64,000 bases of DNA from JADCRZ01 sp965200945 (GTDB lineage: Bacteria > Bacteroidota > Bacteroidia > Chitinophagales > Chitinophagaceae): positions 620,001-684,000 of the forward strand of contig OZ241749.1 in assembly GCA_965200945.1 (NCBI GenBank), given 5' to 3'. A program made the translations under genes and the position numbers. A model generated the notes under the pieces. That model did not search any database, was not told the origin of the DNA, and saw nothing but the letters and a program-made list of their open reading frames with translations. Positions 52,348-61,416 of this stretch are shown piece after piece. Each line of letters opens with the position of its first letter. Positions within the stretch are counted from its first letter, which is position 1.

Positions 52348-52632
52348 TCATTCGGTCCGCAAACTCCTCACAGGGTTCAGGATCGCGGCTTTCACCGACT
52401 GGAAGCTTATCGTAATCAACGTGATGCCCAGGGCGCCGAGTCCGGCAGCAACAAACACCCGGGGCGAAATCGGTGTTCTGTAATGGTAATTCTGGAGCCA
52501 GGCCCGCATGAACAGATAGGACAGGGGAACGGAGACCGCCACAGCAATGATCACCAGCAGCACAAAATCTTTCGAGAGCAGGTTCCACACATTTACAACC
52601 GAAGCCCCCAGCACTTTTATGACGCCGGTACG
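52348..52632 (-). pseudogene. ABC transporter permease (MacB/FtsX type), C-terminal remnant
   Basis: 94 codons in one frame with the FtsX-like tail: RTGVIKVLGASVVNVWNLLSK at its start, two membrane segments, and ending SVKAAILNPVRSLRTE, the usual last residues of MacB-type permeases. A TGA at 52635-52633 stops the frame exactly where the rest of the permease should continue, and the following DNA encodes something else. So the gene is cut at about 52633 and most of it is missing. Confidence 0.8.
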
Positions 52633-53203
52633 TCACTTGTGGAAAGCGCTGCTGAAGGTCAGCCTTTCCTTAAGCATTGGCATACGAACATTGGACCTTC
52701 CCGTTTCGACATTTTCCTGCATCGGGCTTCACTGGTAAAGGTCCGCTTTCTTCCTACAAGCGTTTTTGCTATTGCATCAGGTCTGCATGGGGGCCACATA
52801 GATCTTGCCACCACACTTTCCACTGGCAACCTGTGGTTTCGTAAAAAGAAAAATTTATTTCGGCATGAACGGAGGCTTAGAGGCAGATGGTGTCAGCTAT
52901 GGCAGGGGGGTCGGATACGTCCGGGTGACTTACTGGCATCACGTGCTGGCTCATGAACTCGCGCACCAGTTTCAGTATGATGAATACCAGTCGTTCAATG
53001 CCTGGTTGCAGCCTCTGGCTCCCAAATTTAAATGGACAGCCGGAAGAAAGATATTATCTGAATGGGTCTCCCTGGACCTTCCTTATTTGTCTGGCGCATA
53101 TTTTCTTGAGGGCTATCATGGATTTGACGACTATTACAAAAACTTCTTCGAGTTTGAAGCAGAAAGCTTCGTTACCAACCGATACGTACGAAGGCATAGG
53201 TGA
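52633..53203 (+). pseudogene. Metallopeptidase-like gene fragment with a frameshift
   Basis: The reading frame runs from 52633 (in the frame TSLVESAAEGQPFLKHWHTN) through FLPTSVFAIASGLHGGHIDLATTLSTGNLWF. It then shifts by one near 52838-52856, in the A-rich stretch GTAAAAAGAAAAATTT, into RKIYFGMNGGLEADGVSYGRG. The second frame holds a zinc site HVLAHELAHQFQYDEYQ (HExxH) and FEFEAESFV as a possible third ligand, ending at 53203. There is no plausible start or signal, so it is a remnant abutting the permease fragment. Confidence 0.6.
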
Positions 53204-53465
53204 GTTCGTTGCAATTGCAACATGGCTGATTACATTCACCTGTATACATGATCCGTGATGTGCCGGAACTCAAAAGACCCTGGTGCCATCCCGGGTCAAG
53301 CTTATTAGAATTTCATTGCTGCTTTTGCCCGTTCTGATGCCTGCTTACCCTCGTGATTGGCCAGCACACGGCGGCGATTGTCAGCCATGGACCGGTTTAC
53401 CATGACCTGAATATTGCCGGCGCTGTACTTGTATCATAGTGCTACACTATAAAAAAAAAGTAGAC

Positions 53466-53678
53466 TTAATCAGATTTAAGTTGTAACAAGGTTTCAAGAA
53501 CATGCATGTCATCGTTGAAACTTGACAACAGGTTTGAATAACTATGAGCCGCTGTTTGCCAAAGCTCACTACCCTGTTTCTCCTTTTTGACAAGATCTCG
53601 AATCCGTATCAGATCAGGCAATTTCGTGTCTATCCGTTTGATAACTTCTTGCAATTGTTCAAAGTGCTCAGGATTCAT
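53466..53678 (-). CDS. Small helical hypothetical protein (second of a pair)
   Basis: 70 residues from ATG 53678. MNPEHFEQLQEVIKRIDTKLPDLIRIRDLVKKEK and NDDMHVLETLLQLKSD look like a short coiled coil. No family recognised. It begins 19 bp after the stop of the next ORF on the same strand and is A+T-richer than its surroundings, so it may be accessory DNA. Confidence 0.5.
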   Translation of the reverse strand: MNPEHFEQLQEVIKRIDTKLPDLIRIRDLVKKEKQGSELWQTAAHSYSNLLSSFNDDMHVLETLLQLKSD

Positions 53679-53697
53679 GATTATAAATTTTAGTGGT

Positions 53698-53937
53698 TCA
53701 AGTCCATTCTTCAGCTGGCCCTACCAGCTCCCATATCTCATGCAGCAGCGACCGCGGTGCATTGATGATCACCCTGCAGACATCATCCTGCATATAGAAC
53801 ACCGTCAGCCAGGCTTCTGCCTCCTCTATGGCATTCTCCAGGGGTGCCAGCCGGATCTTCAGCTGGTCAGCTATAGCCCGGGCTTCCGTCTGCTGCAGGT
53901 CTGTCGGTGGCTGGTCGTATTTGAAGGTGATTGTCAA
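53698..53937 (-). CDS. Small hypothetical protein (first of a pair)
   Basis: 79 residues from TTG 53937; there is no ATG in frame at a good distance. The text MTITFKYDQPPTDLQQTEARA, ENAIEEAEAWLTVFYMQDD and LLHEIWELVGPAEEWT has no known signature. It is small and acidic, predicted helical with a central strand. TACTTTTG (minus strand, 53987-53980) is a good -7 box 42 bp upstream. Not a recognised toxin or antitoxin. Confidence 0.45.
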   Translation of the reverse strand: MTITFKYDQPPTDLQQTEARAIADQLKIRLAPLENAIEEAEAWLTVFYMQDDVCRVIINAPRSLLHEIWELVGPAEEWT

Positions 53938-53985
53938 AAAGATGTGAGAACTGAGTGTTTATATACCGCATCAGTTGCCCAAAAG

Positions 53986-54025
53986 TAAAACGGCTCTATA
54001 ATTTGATGATTTACAGGCCGTTTTA
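53986..54025 (-). terminator. Terminator-like hairpin after tRNA-Arg(TCT)
   Basis: TAAAACGGC and GCCGTTTTA (9 bp) are separated by 22 nt and followed on the minus strand by CTTTTG. It sits 11 bp after the tRNA 3' end and overlaps the -7 box of the small ORF pair. Confidence 0.5.
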
Positions 54026-54036
54026 TAGTTTACGTG

Positions 54037-54110
54037 TGATCCGGATTGGATTCGAACCAATGACCGACAGCTTAGAAGGCTGTTGCTCTATCCAACTGAG
54101 CTACCAGACC
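54037..54110 (-). tRNA. tRNA-Arg, anticodon TCT
   Basis: A 74-nt cloverleaf on the minus strand. Acceptor GGTCTGG/CCGGATC, D stem GCTC/GAGC, anticodon stem ACAGC/GCTGT with loop CTTCTAA (anticodon TCT), T stem ATTGG/CCAAT with loop TTCGAAT, discriminator A. CCA is not encoded. It reads AGA and AGG. Confidence 0.97.
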
Positions 54111-54121
54111 ATCGAGAGTTG

Positions 54122-54153
54122 CAAAAATATCAAATCTTTGGGATGCTCCCAAA
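54122..54153 (-). promoter_or_regulatory. Promoter of tRNA-Arg(TCT)
   Basis: On the minus strand TTTG (54153-54150), 20 bp, then TATTTTTG (54129-54122), 11 bp before the tRNA. The same boxes and spacing drive tRNA-Arg(ACG). The spacer contains the inverted repeat CTTTGGGA-TGC-TCCCAAAG (54136-54154). Confidence 0.85.
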
Positions 54154-54225
54154 GAGAATTCAAAATTGTTCCTCCGCCTGAGCCCTACCCTAAAGTTTAT
54201 TATCTTTCCCCCTTAAGCCCGCTCC

Positions 54226-55737
54226 ATGCAGCACACTGGTCAACAAGAAGGACTTTCCCGGTTTGCGCCTGCGGCCGTTTTCATCCTCTCCCTTCTGTAC
54301 CTGGCTGTTCTGCTTTCCACTATTCATACAGGTGTCTTTTTCTCCGGCGATGGTGGCCTCAAATACCTTACCCTGCAACAGCATACGGGTACTTCGGGTT
54401 TTACTACCCTTCGGGTGCAGTCGCCGCCCTGGATGAGCACGATATGGGAGAAGGGTTATTATCCATTCAAGGAACCATTTGTGTACGACAGGGCAGGAGA
54501 GAAGATTCTTTCGTTTCCCCCGTTTTTTCAACAACTCAGTTCTAACCCTTACCGGCTTTTCGGGTATGAAGGGATTTACCTCCTGCCAGCCCTGAGCCTT
54601 GTACTGCTCTGGGGCTGGTTCACCTGGCTGCTTTATAAACTCAAATTTCCTCGTTATATCATCGCGCTTGCTCTTTTTGTGCTGACTGCCTGTTCACCGC
54701 TCACATTTTATGCTGCCACTTTCTGGGAACACACCCTGGCAGCGCTGCTTTACTTCTCCGGCATCCTGTTCCTTGTGAAGCCGGTTGGCAAACCTTTGCC
54801 AGCACTGGTTTTAGGTGTACTGACCGCACTCTCTTCCTGGCTCAGACCGGAAGCCTTGCTGCTGTGCGCAGGGCTTGTCGCCGTCCTATTATATGACTCC
54901 ACAACCAGAAAAAGACCAGCTGTCCAGTTTTTTCTGGGCGGAATGACAGGTACAATTTTCCTCTTCTTCCTGTTCAATTACCAGGTGTATGGAAACCTGC
55001 TGGGGGCACATAGTTACCAGATAGAAACGGGCGGGGAAGCCAGTCAAAGAATAGTGGAATCGGCCGGGTTCTTGTTACACCTGAATCTGCGGCAGATCCA
55101 ATTTTTCCCCATGTCGCTGCTGAGCCTGGCCTCCATTATAATATGCCTTCTGCAAAAGAGGGCGCTTCCCCGGGTTGTGCTGCAATTGTCTTTCATAAGT
55201 CTGGCGTTTATGATGATCGCTCCTTTCTTTCTTCCCAACGCCGGTGGCCGGCAATGGGGCGCCCGCTACTTCTTGTTGCTCATCCCCCTCGTATTGGTTG
55301 CCGGTGTTACGCTGCTTCGATCCTTCAAAACCTTTGACTTCTTTCACCGCACATGGCGATGGATTCTCCTGCCGCTCGTTATTTATAGCGCTATCCTGAA
55401 TTTGTATGGCGGATGGAAAACACTGCGGGATGATTATCGCGACCGGGTCAGGCCTGCCCTGGCCTACCTGCAACAAGACAACTGTAAAACCATCATCGTA
55501 CAGAACCAGTACGTAGCGCAGGAATTTGCTGCTCTCTTCGCCTCCAAACACATATTCAGGGCAGAGACCCGGCAGCAACTGCTTGCCCTTCAGCACCTGC
55601 TGAAAACTGCTTCCGTTCAGGATGCGGTCTTCTTGGTACGGGAGAAAGAAGGTTTACTAAAATGCATTCCCTCCGCTACCATGGAAGGAAATACCGTGCA
55701 CCTGGGCGACTACTATCTCAGCCGTTGCAGCTGGTAA
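54226..55737 (+). CDS. Polytopic glycosyltransferase-like membrane protein
   Basis: 503 residues with about ten membrane helices. After the first helix comes a periplasmic loop GVFFSGDGGLKYLTLQQH, the acidic motif expected of polyprenyl-phosphate-sugar-using enzymes (GT-C fold). AACSPLTFYAATFWEHTLAALL and GGRQWGARYFLLLIPLVLVAGV resemble conserved sections of such proteins. It looks closest to putative glycosyltransferases of the Leptospira LA_3751 type. The sugar donor and acceptor are unknown. Confidence 0.72.
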   Translation: MQHTGQQEGLSRFAPAAVFILSLLYLAVLLSTIHTGVFFSGDGGLKYLTLQQHTGTSGFTTLRVQSPPWMSTIWEKGYYPFKEPFVYDRAGEKILSFPPFFQQLSSNPYRLFGYEGIYLLPALSLVLLWGWFTWLLYKLKFPRYIIALALFVLTACSPLTFYAATFWEHTLAALLYFSGILFLVKPVGKPLPALVLGVLTALSSWLRPEALLLCAGLVAVLLYDSTTRKRPAVQFFLGGMTGTIFLFFLFNYQVYGNLLGAHSYQIETGGEASQRIVESAGFLLHLNLRQIQFFPMSLLSLASIIICLLQKRALPRVVLQLSFISLAFMMIAPFFLPNAGGRQWGARYFLLLIPLVLVAGVTLLRSFKTFDFFHRTWRWILLPLVIYSAILNLYGGWKTLRDDYRDRVRPALAYLQQDNCKTIIVQNQYVAQEFAALFASKHIFRAETRQQLLALQHLLKTASVQDAVFLVREKEGLLKCIPSATMEGNTVHLGDYYLSRCSW

Positions 55738-55775
55738 CAAAACCCTCTTCTCACAAATTCCCTTAATTTCAACGC

Positions 55776-57008
55776 ATGCGACTTGAAACGGAACAAATCC
55801 TCATGATCCTGTGCGGCATCGTTATCCTTTCTTACCTGTTTACCATCCTGAGCCGCTATATCCGTGTACCATCGGTCATCCTGTTGCTGGCAGCCGGCAT
55901 TGTGCTGTGTACCATCACCACCCACTACAACCTCTTTATCACCTTTCCGCCTACTCTTACCGAAGGCCTGGGTGTGGTCGGTTTGATCATGATCGTACTC
56001 GAGGCCGGTCTCGACCTCAAAGTGGGACGCAGCAAACTTGCACTTATCCGGAATTCTTTTTTTGCGGCGTTCGTGATCCTGGTCGTTTCAACGGCGCTGA
56101 TCACCGCCGTCCTCAATTACTGGCTGCATGTACCTGTCATCAACTGCATCATCTATGCGCTGCCACTTTCCATCATGAGCAGCTCCATCGTGATACCCAG
56201 CATCCATCCGCTCACCGATGCGAAAAAAGAATTTCTGGTCTACGAAGCTTCGTTTTCCGACATCCTCGGTATATTATTCTTCAACTATTTTACGGCGGGA
56301 GAAGTACTCACCGGTAAATCCCTGTTCCTCTTCGGCACTAACATAGTGGTGGCAGTCGTTCTTTCCCTGGTGTTATCGTTCGTTCTTTTTGTTATCATGT
56401 CCAAATCGCAGCTCAACATCAAATTCTTTCTGATCTTCGCACTGCTTATTCTCATCTACTCGGCCGGCAAAACATTTCATCTTCCTTCACTTATTATCAT
56501 CCTGGTGTTTGGACTGATGATCAACAACTGGAACCTCATTACCAGCAAGGGGTTGCTCCGTTTCCTGCCCCATAGGGAAGTGCAGCCGGTCACACACCTC
56601 CTGCATACCCTCACCGCCGAATCTTCTTTTCTCATCCGTACCTTTTTCTTTATCCTGTTCGGCTACTCCATCAATTTGCGTTTTCTGCAAGTCGCCGGCG
56701 TATGGGAGGTGGGCGGCATCATCGTGGTCGTACTGTTCCTGGTCCGGCTGCTGTACCTGCGGTTTTTCCTGCGCACCAGCGTCTTTCCCGAATCGTTCTT
56801 CATTCCGCGCGGACTCATCACCATCGTGTTGTTTTATAAGATCCCGCGGCAGTTTCAACTCAGTGCTTTTGATGACGATATCCTGTTCTTTATCATACTG
56901 GTTACGAGTGTCATCATGACCATCGGAATGATCCTGTACAAAAAGCAACCCGAGCAGGTGGTGGAAGAAGGTCAGTTTGTGGAACGAAGCAACATGCCCT
57001 GGCATTAG
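55776..57008 (+). CDS. Cation/proton antiporter (CPA family, KefB-like membrane domain)
   Basis: 410 residues with about twelve membrane helices. ILSRYIRVPSVILLLAAGIVL is the family start, GLGVVGLIMIVLEAGLDLKVG the discontinuous-helix region, and SSSIVIPSIHPLTDAKKEFLVYEASFSDILGILFFNYF the second one, with Asp as the ion-site candidate. It has no regulatory TrkA-N domain. Sodium or potassium exchange for protons is likely. The stop overlaps the convergent patatin gene by 4 bp. Confidence 0.87.
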   Translation: MRLETEQILMILCGIVILSYLFTILSRYIRVPSVILLLAAGIVLCTITTHYNLFITFPPTLTEGLGVVGLIMIVLEAGLDLKVGRSKLALIRNSFFAAFVILVVSTALITAVLNYWLHVPVINCIIYALPLSIMSSSIVIPSIHPLTDAKKEFLVYEASFSDILGILFFNYFTAGEVLTGKSLFLFGTNIVVAVVLSLVLSFVLFVIMSKSQLNIKFFLIFALLILIYSAGKTFHLPSLIIILVFGLMINNWNLITSKGLLRFLPHREVQPVTHLLHTLTAESSFLIRTFFFILFGYSINLRFLQVAGVWEVGGIIVVVLFLVRLLYLRFFLRTSVFPESFFIPRGLITIVLFYKIPRQFQLSAFDDDILFFIILVTSVIMTIGMILYKKQPEQVVEEGQFVERSNMPWH

Positions 57009-59248
57009 AATGGAATGCCAATATTGATATTCGATGCCAGCTTGCGCGATTGGTCACAGTACATCACGCTCAGCTCAAGCGGACCAAGCGCAAAATTATA
57101 GGCGAAGCTCAGGGCGTATCCTGTAAGGAGTTCGGGATTTTTAAAATAAACCGGTTTATTGATGAAATTGCTGACCAGCGCATTTCCCCGGCCGATCAGG
57201 TAGGTGTTGTTGAACAGCTCATACCGCAGCCCCAGCTGAAATGTAGCCACTTCCGATGCATACAGATTGCCTTCCTTCAAACCTGCAAACATCACCTGGT
57301 TGCGGAACAATTCATTCAATCCGCCAATCACAAATTCGTTGAGCATGCCCTCCCGGTAACGAAAGTTGATGCCCGACTGCGCATGGATCATCAGAACAGC
57401 CCTCCGGCTCAGGGAAGTGAAATTGTCGAGCGTCACCAGGGTCCTGAAATAATCGGGGTAAACAGTGGCGGCAGAGTCGAAATAATGATATGATTGTCCG
57501 CCCGCCGAAAAACGGATGTCGGGGTGCTGGTCGAATACCATTTGTCCTTCCGCGTTCAATCGCAGGCCGTCTTTCGGAAAGATATTTCGGTCGAGTGAAT
57601 TGTAATGAAAGTAGGCAAACGCAGTTGAAAAACTGTTGCTTCCCCTGAATTGTATATTCGATGAGATCGAGGGTTGTGCGCGCACCCATTCGAACCGGGT
57701 ACCAACGCCAACCGAGTAATGCCGGTTGCCTGAGAACTGCAGCCTTCCATTGAAATTGAAATAGTGCTGGCGGTATACTCCGTCCTGCTCAAACCGGTTG
57801 AATGTATTGATGTCAAACCGTTCCAGCTCTGTACGCAGGATCAGCGAAAAACTCTTCGATCTGCCGATATACTGCAGGTGCTCGCCTCGGAGTTGCATGT
57901 TCGCACCTACATTCACAGATACCAGGCTCTTTGAATTCTTGACAAATAAATTGCGGCTGGTGACATTGGCGATCAGGCTGATGCCGCTGAACTCATTGTA
58001 ATGCAGTCCCAGCTTTGCAAAGGTGAGCGGGTTCTCGGTCACGTCGAAAAGAACTTTACGGGTGCCGTCTTTCTGCTCGCTTAAAGAATAAACTATCCGG
58101 CTGTAATATCTCGTTCCGTAAGCCCGCCGTACCATTTTGGAGAGCTGCCGGGGTAGATACGCCTTGTTCATGGAGATGTTCATGGTGTTCAGGAAAAACC
58201 CCGTTGTGGTCTGATCGAGCCCGTTCACGGAAATGGAGGAGATCACTCCGGCATTCGCTTTCGGAAGCCTGTTTTTGACAAACGGTTCCGGGCCATAGAT
58301 CGCATCCAGCGAATCGCGAAGTTTTATCAGCACCGGATACAACCTGCGTCCCTCCTCAAGCCCCGCTTCCATGATCTCGTTTGCCTGGCCGAAACTCCCC
58401 ATCGTGTAGTTTTCCAACGGGATCGGCACATAAATATTACACAGCGGAACTTCCACTTTCCTGTCTTCCGCCTCCCGGAAAAATGCTACCTGGAAAAGAA
58501 CCTGAAACGCATTCACCACTTTGTTGCCTGGCGACAATCCCGCTGCTACATTGCTTCCAATCACAATGTCGGCTCCCATTTCCTTTACATCCCTTACCGG
58601 AAAATTACGGACGATGCCTCCGTCGACCAGTTTGCGTCCGTCATAATCTATTGAGGTGAACAGGCTTGGAATGGCGATGCTGGCACGTACCGCACTTACG
58701 ATCTCGCCCTTGCTCATCACCACCGCTTCTCCGGTGCCGATGTCGGTAGCTACGCATTTGAAAGGAATATTGAAAGTGGAGAAATCCTTGTTGGAAGCGA
58801 CCGGTGCAAACAGTTCCGCAAGCTTCAGCCACAGCTCCTGGCTTTCCAGTACGCCACTCGGTAAACGGAACTTATTGTTTTCCCAGGGAAGCTCCACATC
58901 GTACCGGCCGTATTCACTCTTTTCCTCCATTACCATGCTGCTAAGCGACGACTGGTTGCTCAGCAGCAGGTCCCAGTCGATGGTGTGACTCAGTTTTTCG
59001 ATCGAATCAGCTGAATATCCGGCCGCATACATACCCCCGATGATGCTGCCCATGCTGGTTCCGGTGATGTAGTCGATCTTCAGGCCGGCGGAGTCTATGG
59101 CTTTGAGTATGCCAATGTGTGCCAGTCCTTTCGCGGCGCCACCGCTGAGTGTGAGCCCTATTTTAGGACGACCCGTTTTCTGCGCCCAGCTTTGCGGGAA
59201 AAAGAAAAACAGCCAGAGAAAAAAAGGAAGCAGGGCTTTCAAATTCAT
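57005..59248 (-). CDS. Patatin-like phospholipase with outer-membrane barrel domain
   Basis: 747 residues. Signal peptide MNLKALLPFFLWLFFFFPQSWAQ. The patatin domain has GLTLSGGAAKGLAHIG (oxyanion), nucleophile Ser65 in ITGTSMG and the Asp of the dyad in VDGGIVRNFPV. A POTRA-like part (about residues 340-400, ISSISVNGLDQTTTGFFLNT) leads to a C-terminal Omp85-like barrel (to YCDQSRKLASNINIGIPF). This domain order is that of the PlpD type, which carries its passenger out through its own barrel. It would cleave phospholipids at the cell surface. Confidence 0.92.
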   Translation of the reverse strand: MNLKALLPFFLWLFFFFPQSWAQKTGRPKIGLTLSGGAAKGLAHIGILKAIDSAGLKIDYITGTSMGSIIGGMYAAGYSADSIEKLSHTIDWDLLLSNQSSLSSMVMEEKSEYGRYDVELPWENNKFRLPSGVLESQELWLKLAELFAPVASNKDFSTFNIPFKCVATDIGTGEAVVMSKGEIVSAVRASIAIPSLFTSIDYDGRKLVDGGIVRNFPVRDVKEMGADIVIGSNVAAGLSPGNKVVNAFQVLFQVAFFREAEDRKVEVPLCNIYVPIPLENYTMGSFGQANEIMEAGLEEGRRLYPVLIKLRDSLDAIYGPEPFVKNRLPKANAGVISSISVNGLDQTTTGFFLNTMNISMNKAYLPRQLSKMVRRAYGTRYYSRIVYSLSEQKDGTRKVLFDVTENPLTFAKLGLHYNEFSGISLIANVTSRNLFVKNSKSLVSVNVGANMQLRGEHLQYIGRSKSFSLILRTELERFDINTFNRFEQDGVYRQHYFNFNGRLQFSGNRHYSVGVGTRFEWVRAQPSISSNIQFRGSNSFSTAFAYFHYNSLDRNIFPKDGLRLNAEGQMVFDQHPDIRFSAGGQSYHYFDSAATVYPDYFRTLVTLDNFTSLSRRAVLMIHAQSGINFRYREGMLNEFVIGGLNELFRNQVMFAGLKEGNLYASEVATFQLGLRYELFNNTYLIGRGNALVSNFINKPVYFKNPELLTGYALSFAYNFALGPLELSVMYCDQSRKLASNINIGIPF

Positions 59249-59364
59249 GTGTCAGTGTGTGCCGGAAGCAGTAAACCCAAATTTACTTTTTATTTCAGTC
59301 GGCAGTTGCTATTTCACCCGTTTTCTTCAAGCTGTTAACAAAAGAATAAGTCTGTCAGAGATAA

Positions 59365-59395
59365 TTGCTTTACCGCTTTATATTTTGTAATTTTG
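59365..59395 (+). promoter_or_regulatory. Promoter of bipA
   Basis: TTG at 59365-59367 and TAATTTTG at 59388-59395 with 20 bp between. It starts a short leader 18 bp before the ATG at 59413. Confidence 0.65.
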
Positions 59396-59412
59396 CGCCT
59401 CCAACCAGAAAT

Positions 59413-61224
59413 ATGAATATTCGTAATATAGCCATCATTGCCCACGTAGACCACGGTAAAACGACCCTGGTCGACAAAATTCTTCACTCCACCAACGTAT
59501 TCCGTGCGAACCAGGATACCGGCGAGCTGATCATGGACAGCAATGAACTGGAAAAAGAAAGAGGCATCACTATCTTCAGCAAAAACGCCGCTGTTGAATA
59601 CAAAGGTGTTAAGATCAATGTGATCGATACTCCGGGTCACTCCGACTTTGGCGGAGAAGTGGAAAGGGTACTGAAAATGGCAGACGGGGTACTCCTGTTG
59701 GTAGACGCCTTTGAAGGGCCCATGCCGCAAACACGTTTTGTACTGCAGAAAGCTTTACACCTCCATCTCCGTCCGATCGTCGTGATCAACAAGGTCGACA
59801 AGCCCAATTGCCGCCCCGACGAAGTGCATGACGCCATTTTTGAACTCTTCTTTGCGCTCGACGCCACAGAAGAGCAGCTTGATTTCCCTACCATCTACGG
59901 CTCTTCCAAACAGGGCTGGATGAACACCACCCTTACCCCCACCGACAACATCACCGCTTTACTCGATGCGATCATCGAACATGTGCCGGCACCGAAAATT
60001 AGCGAAGGTACTCTGCAGCTGCAGATCACTTCACTCGACTACTCCTCCTTCCTGGGAAGGATCGCGGTGGGCAAAGTAACCCGTGGCACCATCAGGGAAG
60101 GTCAGCCGATTTCGCTGATGCAGGCAGAAGGCGTGATCAAAAAATCGAGGGTAAAAGAGCTCTACACATTCGAAGGAATGGGTAAGAAGAAAGTACAGGA
60201 AGTACAGTCTGGAGATATCTGTGCAGTGGTGGGACTGGAAGATTTCAACATCGGCGATACCATCGCCGATTCGGAAAACCCGGAAGCGCTGCCTGTGATC
60301 AGTGTGGATGAACCTACAATGAGCATGATGTTCGGCATCAATAACTCCCCTTTCTTCGGTAAAGACGGTAAGTTCGTGACTTCGCGTCACCTCAGAGACC
60401 GCCTCATGAAAGAAACAGAGAAAAACCTTGCCCTCCGTGTGGAAGATACAGACAGCGCAGATAGCTTTCTCGTGTATGGCAGAGGCATCCTTCACCTCGG
60501 CATCCTGGTAGAAACCATGCGCCGCGAAGGGTTCGAGCTCACCATCGGCCAGCCGCAGGTACTCGTGAAATATATTGACGGTCACAAAAGCGAACCGTAT
60601 GAAAACCTGGTGATTGACGTGCCGGGCGAATACAGCGGTAAAGTGATCGACATGGTCACACAAAGGAAAGGGGAGATGCTGGTAATGGAAAGCAAAGGAG
60701 ACATGCAGCACCTTGAATTCGAGATCCCTTCACGTGGACTGATCGGTCTGCGTTCAAACATGCTTACAAACACAGCCGGTGAAGCCGTAATGGCCCATCG
60801 CTTCATCGATTACAAGCCCTGGAAAGGCCCGATCCCCGGACGAAACAACGGCGTGCTGATCTCAAAGAACCAGTCTCCGACCACTGCCTACTCGATCGAC
60901 AAACTGCAGGATCGGGGTTCCTTCTTCGTGGATCCGGGAGATGAAGTGTACACCGGCCAGATCATCGCCGAACACATCAAACCAGGAGACCTCGTGGTGA
61001 ACGCGACGGAAGGAAAGAAACTGACCAATATGCGCGCCAGCGGAAGTGATGATTCGGTACGTATCATCCCTAAAAGAGAAATGACACTGGAAGAATGCAT
61101 GGAGTATATTCAGCAGGATGAGTGCATCGAGGTGACGCCGAAACACATGCGTCTCCGCAAGGTGATCCTCAATGAAGATGATCGCAAAAAGGTGCAGAAA
61201 AGTATGAAGTCAGAGCAGGTTTAA
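59413..61224 (+). CDS. bipA: Translational GTPase BipA/TypA
   Basis: 603 residues. It binds the 70S ribosome and helps large-subunit assembly and stress growth. GTPase motifs: G1 AHVDHGKTT (residues 9-17), G2 near GITIFSKNAAVEY, G3 DTPGHSDF, G4 NKVDKPNCRP. Downstream are domain II (LQLQITSLDYSSFLGRIAVGKV) and the EF-G-like domains III and V, with RGLIGLRSNMLTNTAGEAVMAHRF and the BipA-specific C-terminal domain (GRNNGVLIS to TNMRASGSDDSVRIIPKREM). ATG 59413 fits the promoter and family start. Confidence 0.97.
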   Translation: MNIRNIAIIAHVDHGKTTLVDKILHSTNVFRANQDTGELIMDSNELEKERGITIFSKNAAVEYKGVKINVIDTPGHSDFGGEVERVLKMADGVLLLVDAFEGPMPQTRFVLQKALHLHLRPIVVINKVDKPNCRPDEVHDAIFELFFALDATEEQLDFPTIYGSSKQGWMNTTLTPTDNITALLDAIIEHVPAPKISEGTLQLQITSLDYSSFLGRIAVGKVTRGTIREGQPISLMQAEGVIKKSRVKELYTFEGMGKKKVQEVQSGDICAVVGLEDFNIGDTIADSENPEALPVISVDEPTMSMMFGINNSPFFGKDGKFVTSRHLRDRLMKETEKNLALRVEDTDSADSFLVYGRGILHLGILVETMRREGFELTIGQPQVLVKYIDGHKSEPYENLVIDVPGEYSGKVIDMVTQRKGEMLVMESKGDMQHLEFEIPSRGLIGLRSNMLTNTAGEAVMAHRFIDYKPWKGPIPGRNNGVLISKNQSPTTAYSIDKLQDRGSFFVDPGDEVYTGQIIAEHIKPGDLVVNATEGKKLTNMRASGSDDSVRIIPKREMTLEECMEYIQQDECIEVTPKHMRLRKVILNEDDRKKVQKSMKSEQV

Positions 61225-61378
61225 ACAGCCTGTTCTGTTTCTCCGGTCAGGTTTTGAAAAGCTGGTACGGTGCCTGACCGGAAATAATATTTGTGAGATA
61301 GTAAGCCGGGATATTTGCAAAATAGAATTGTTTTCCTATTTTTATCCCGGTTTTTCATAGGATATTGGATTTTAAAAC

Positions 61379-61408
61379 GGGGCTGGATGTCTATCCTGGC
61401 CCTTTTTT
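61379..61408 (+). terminator. Terminator of bipA
   Basis: GGGGCTGGAT and ATCCTGGCCC form a stem with one bulge around GTCT, followed by T7. It lies 155 bp after the bipA stop and just before the uvrC stop. A further inverted repeat CCGGTCAGG/CCTGACCGG at 61243-61281 lacks a T tract. Confidence 0.7.
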
Positions 61409-61416
61409 TATGCTTT

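Noticed and set aside
53304..53430. Minus-strand reading frame with YSAGNIQVMVNRSMADNRRR
   Set aside because: Only about 40 codons and no clear start or family. It may be another gene scrap in the decayed patch, but cannot be supported.
54136..54154. CTTTGGGA/TCCCAAAG palindrome in the tRNA-Arg(TCT) promoter
   Set aside because: Eight bp and inside the promoter spacer. It may be an operator, but there is no second instance before tRNA-Arg(ACG), so it is not reported as a finding.
61243..61281. Inverted repeat CCGGTCAGG/CCTGACCGG after bipA
   Set aside because: Stem is fair, but the loop is 21 nt and no T tract follows. The hairpin at 61379 is a better terminator.
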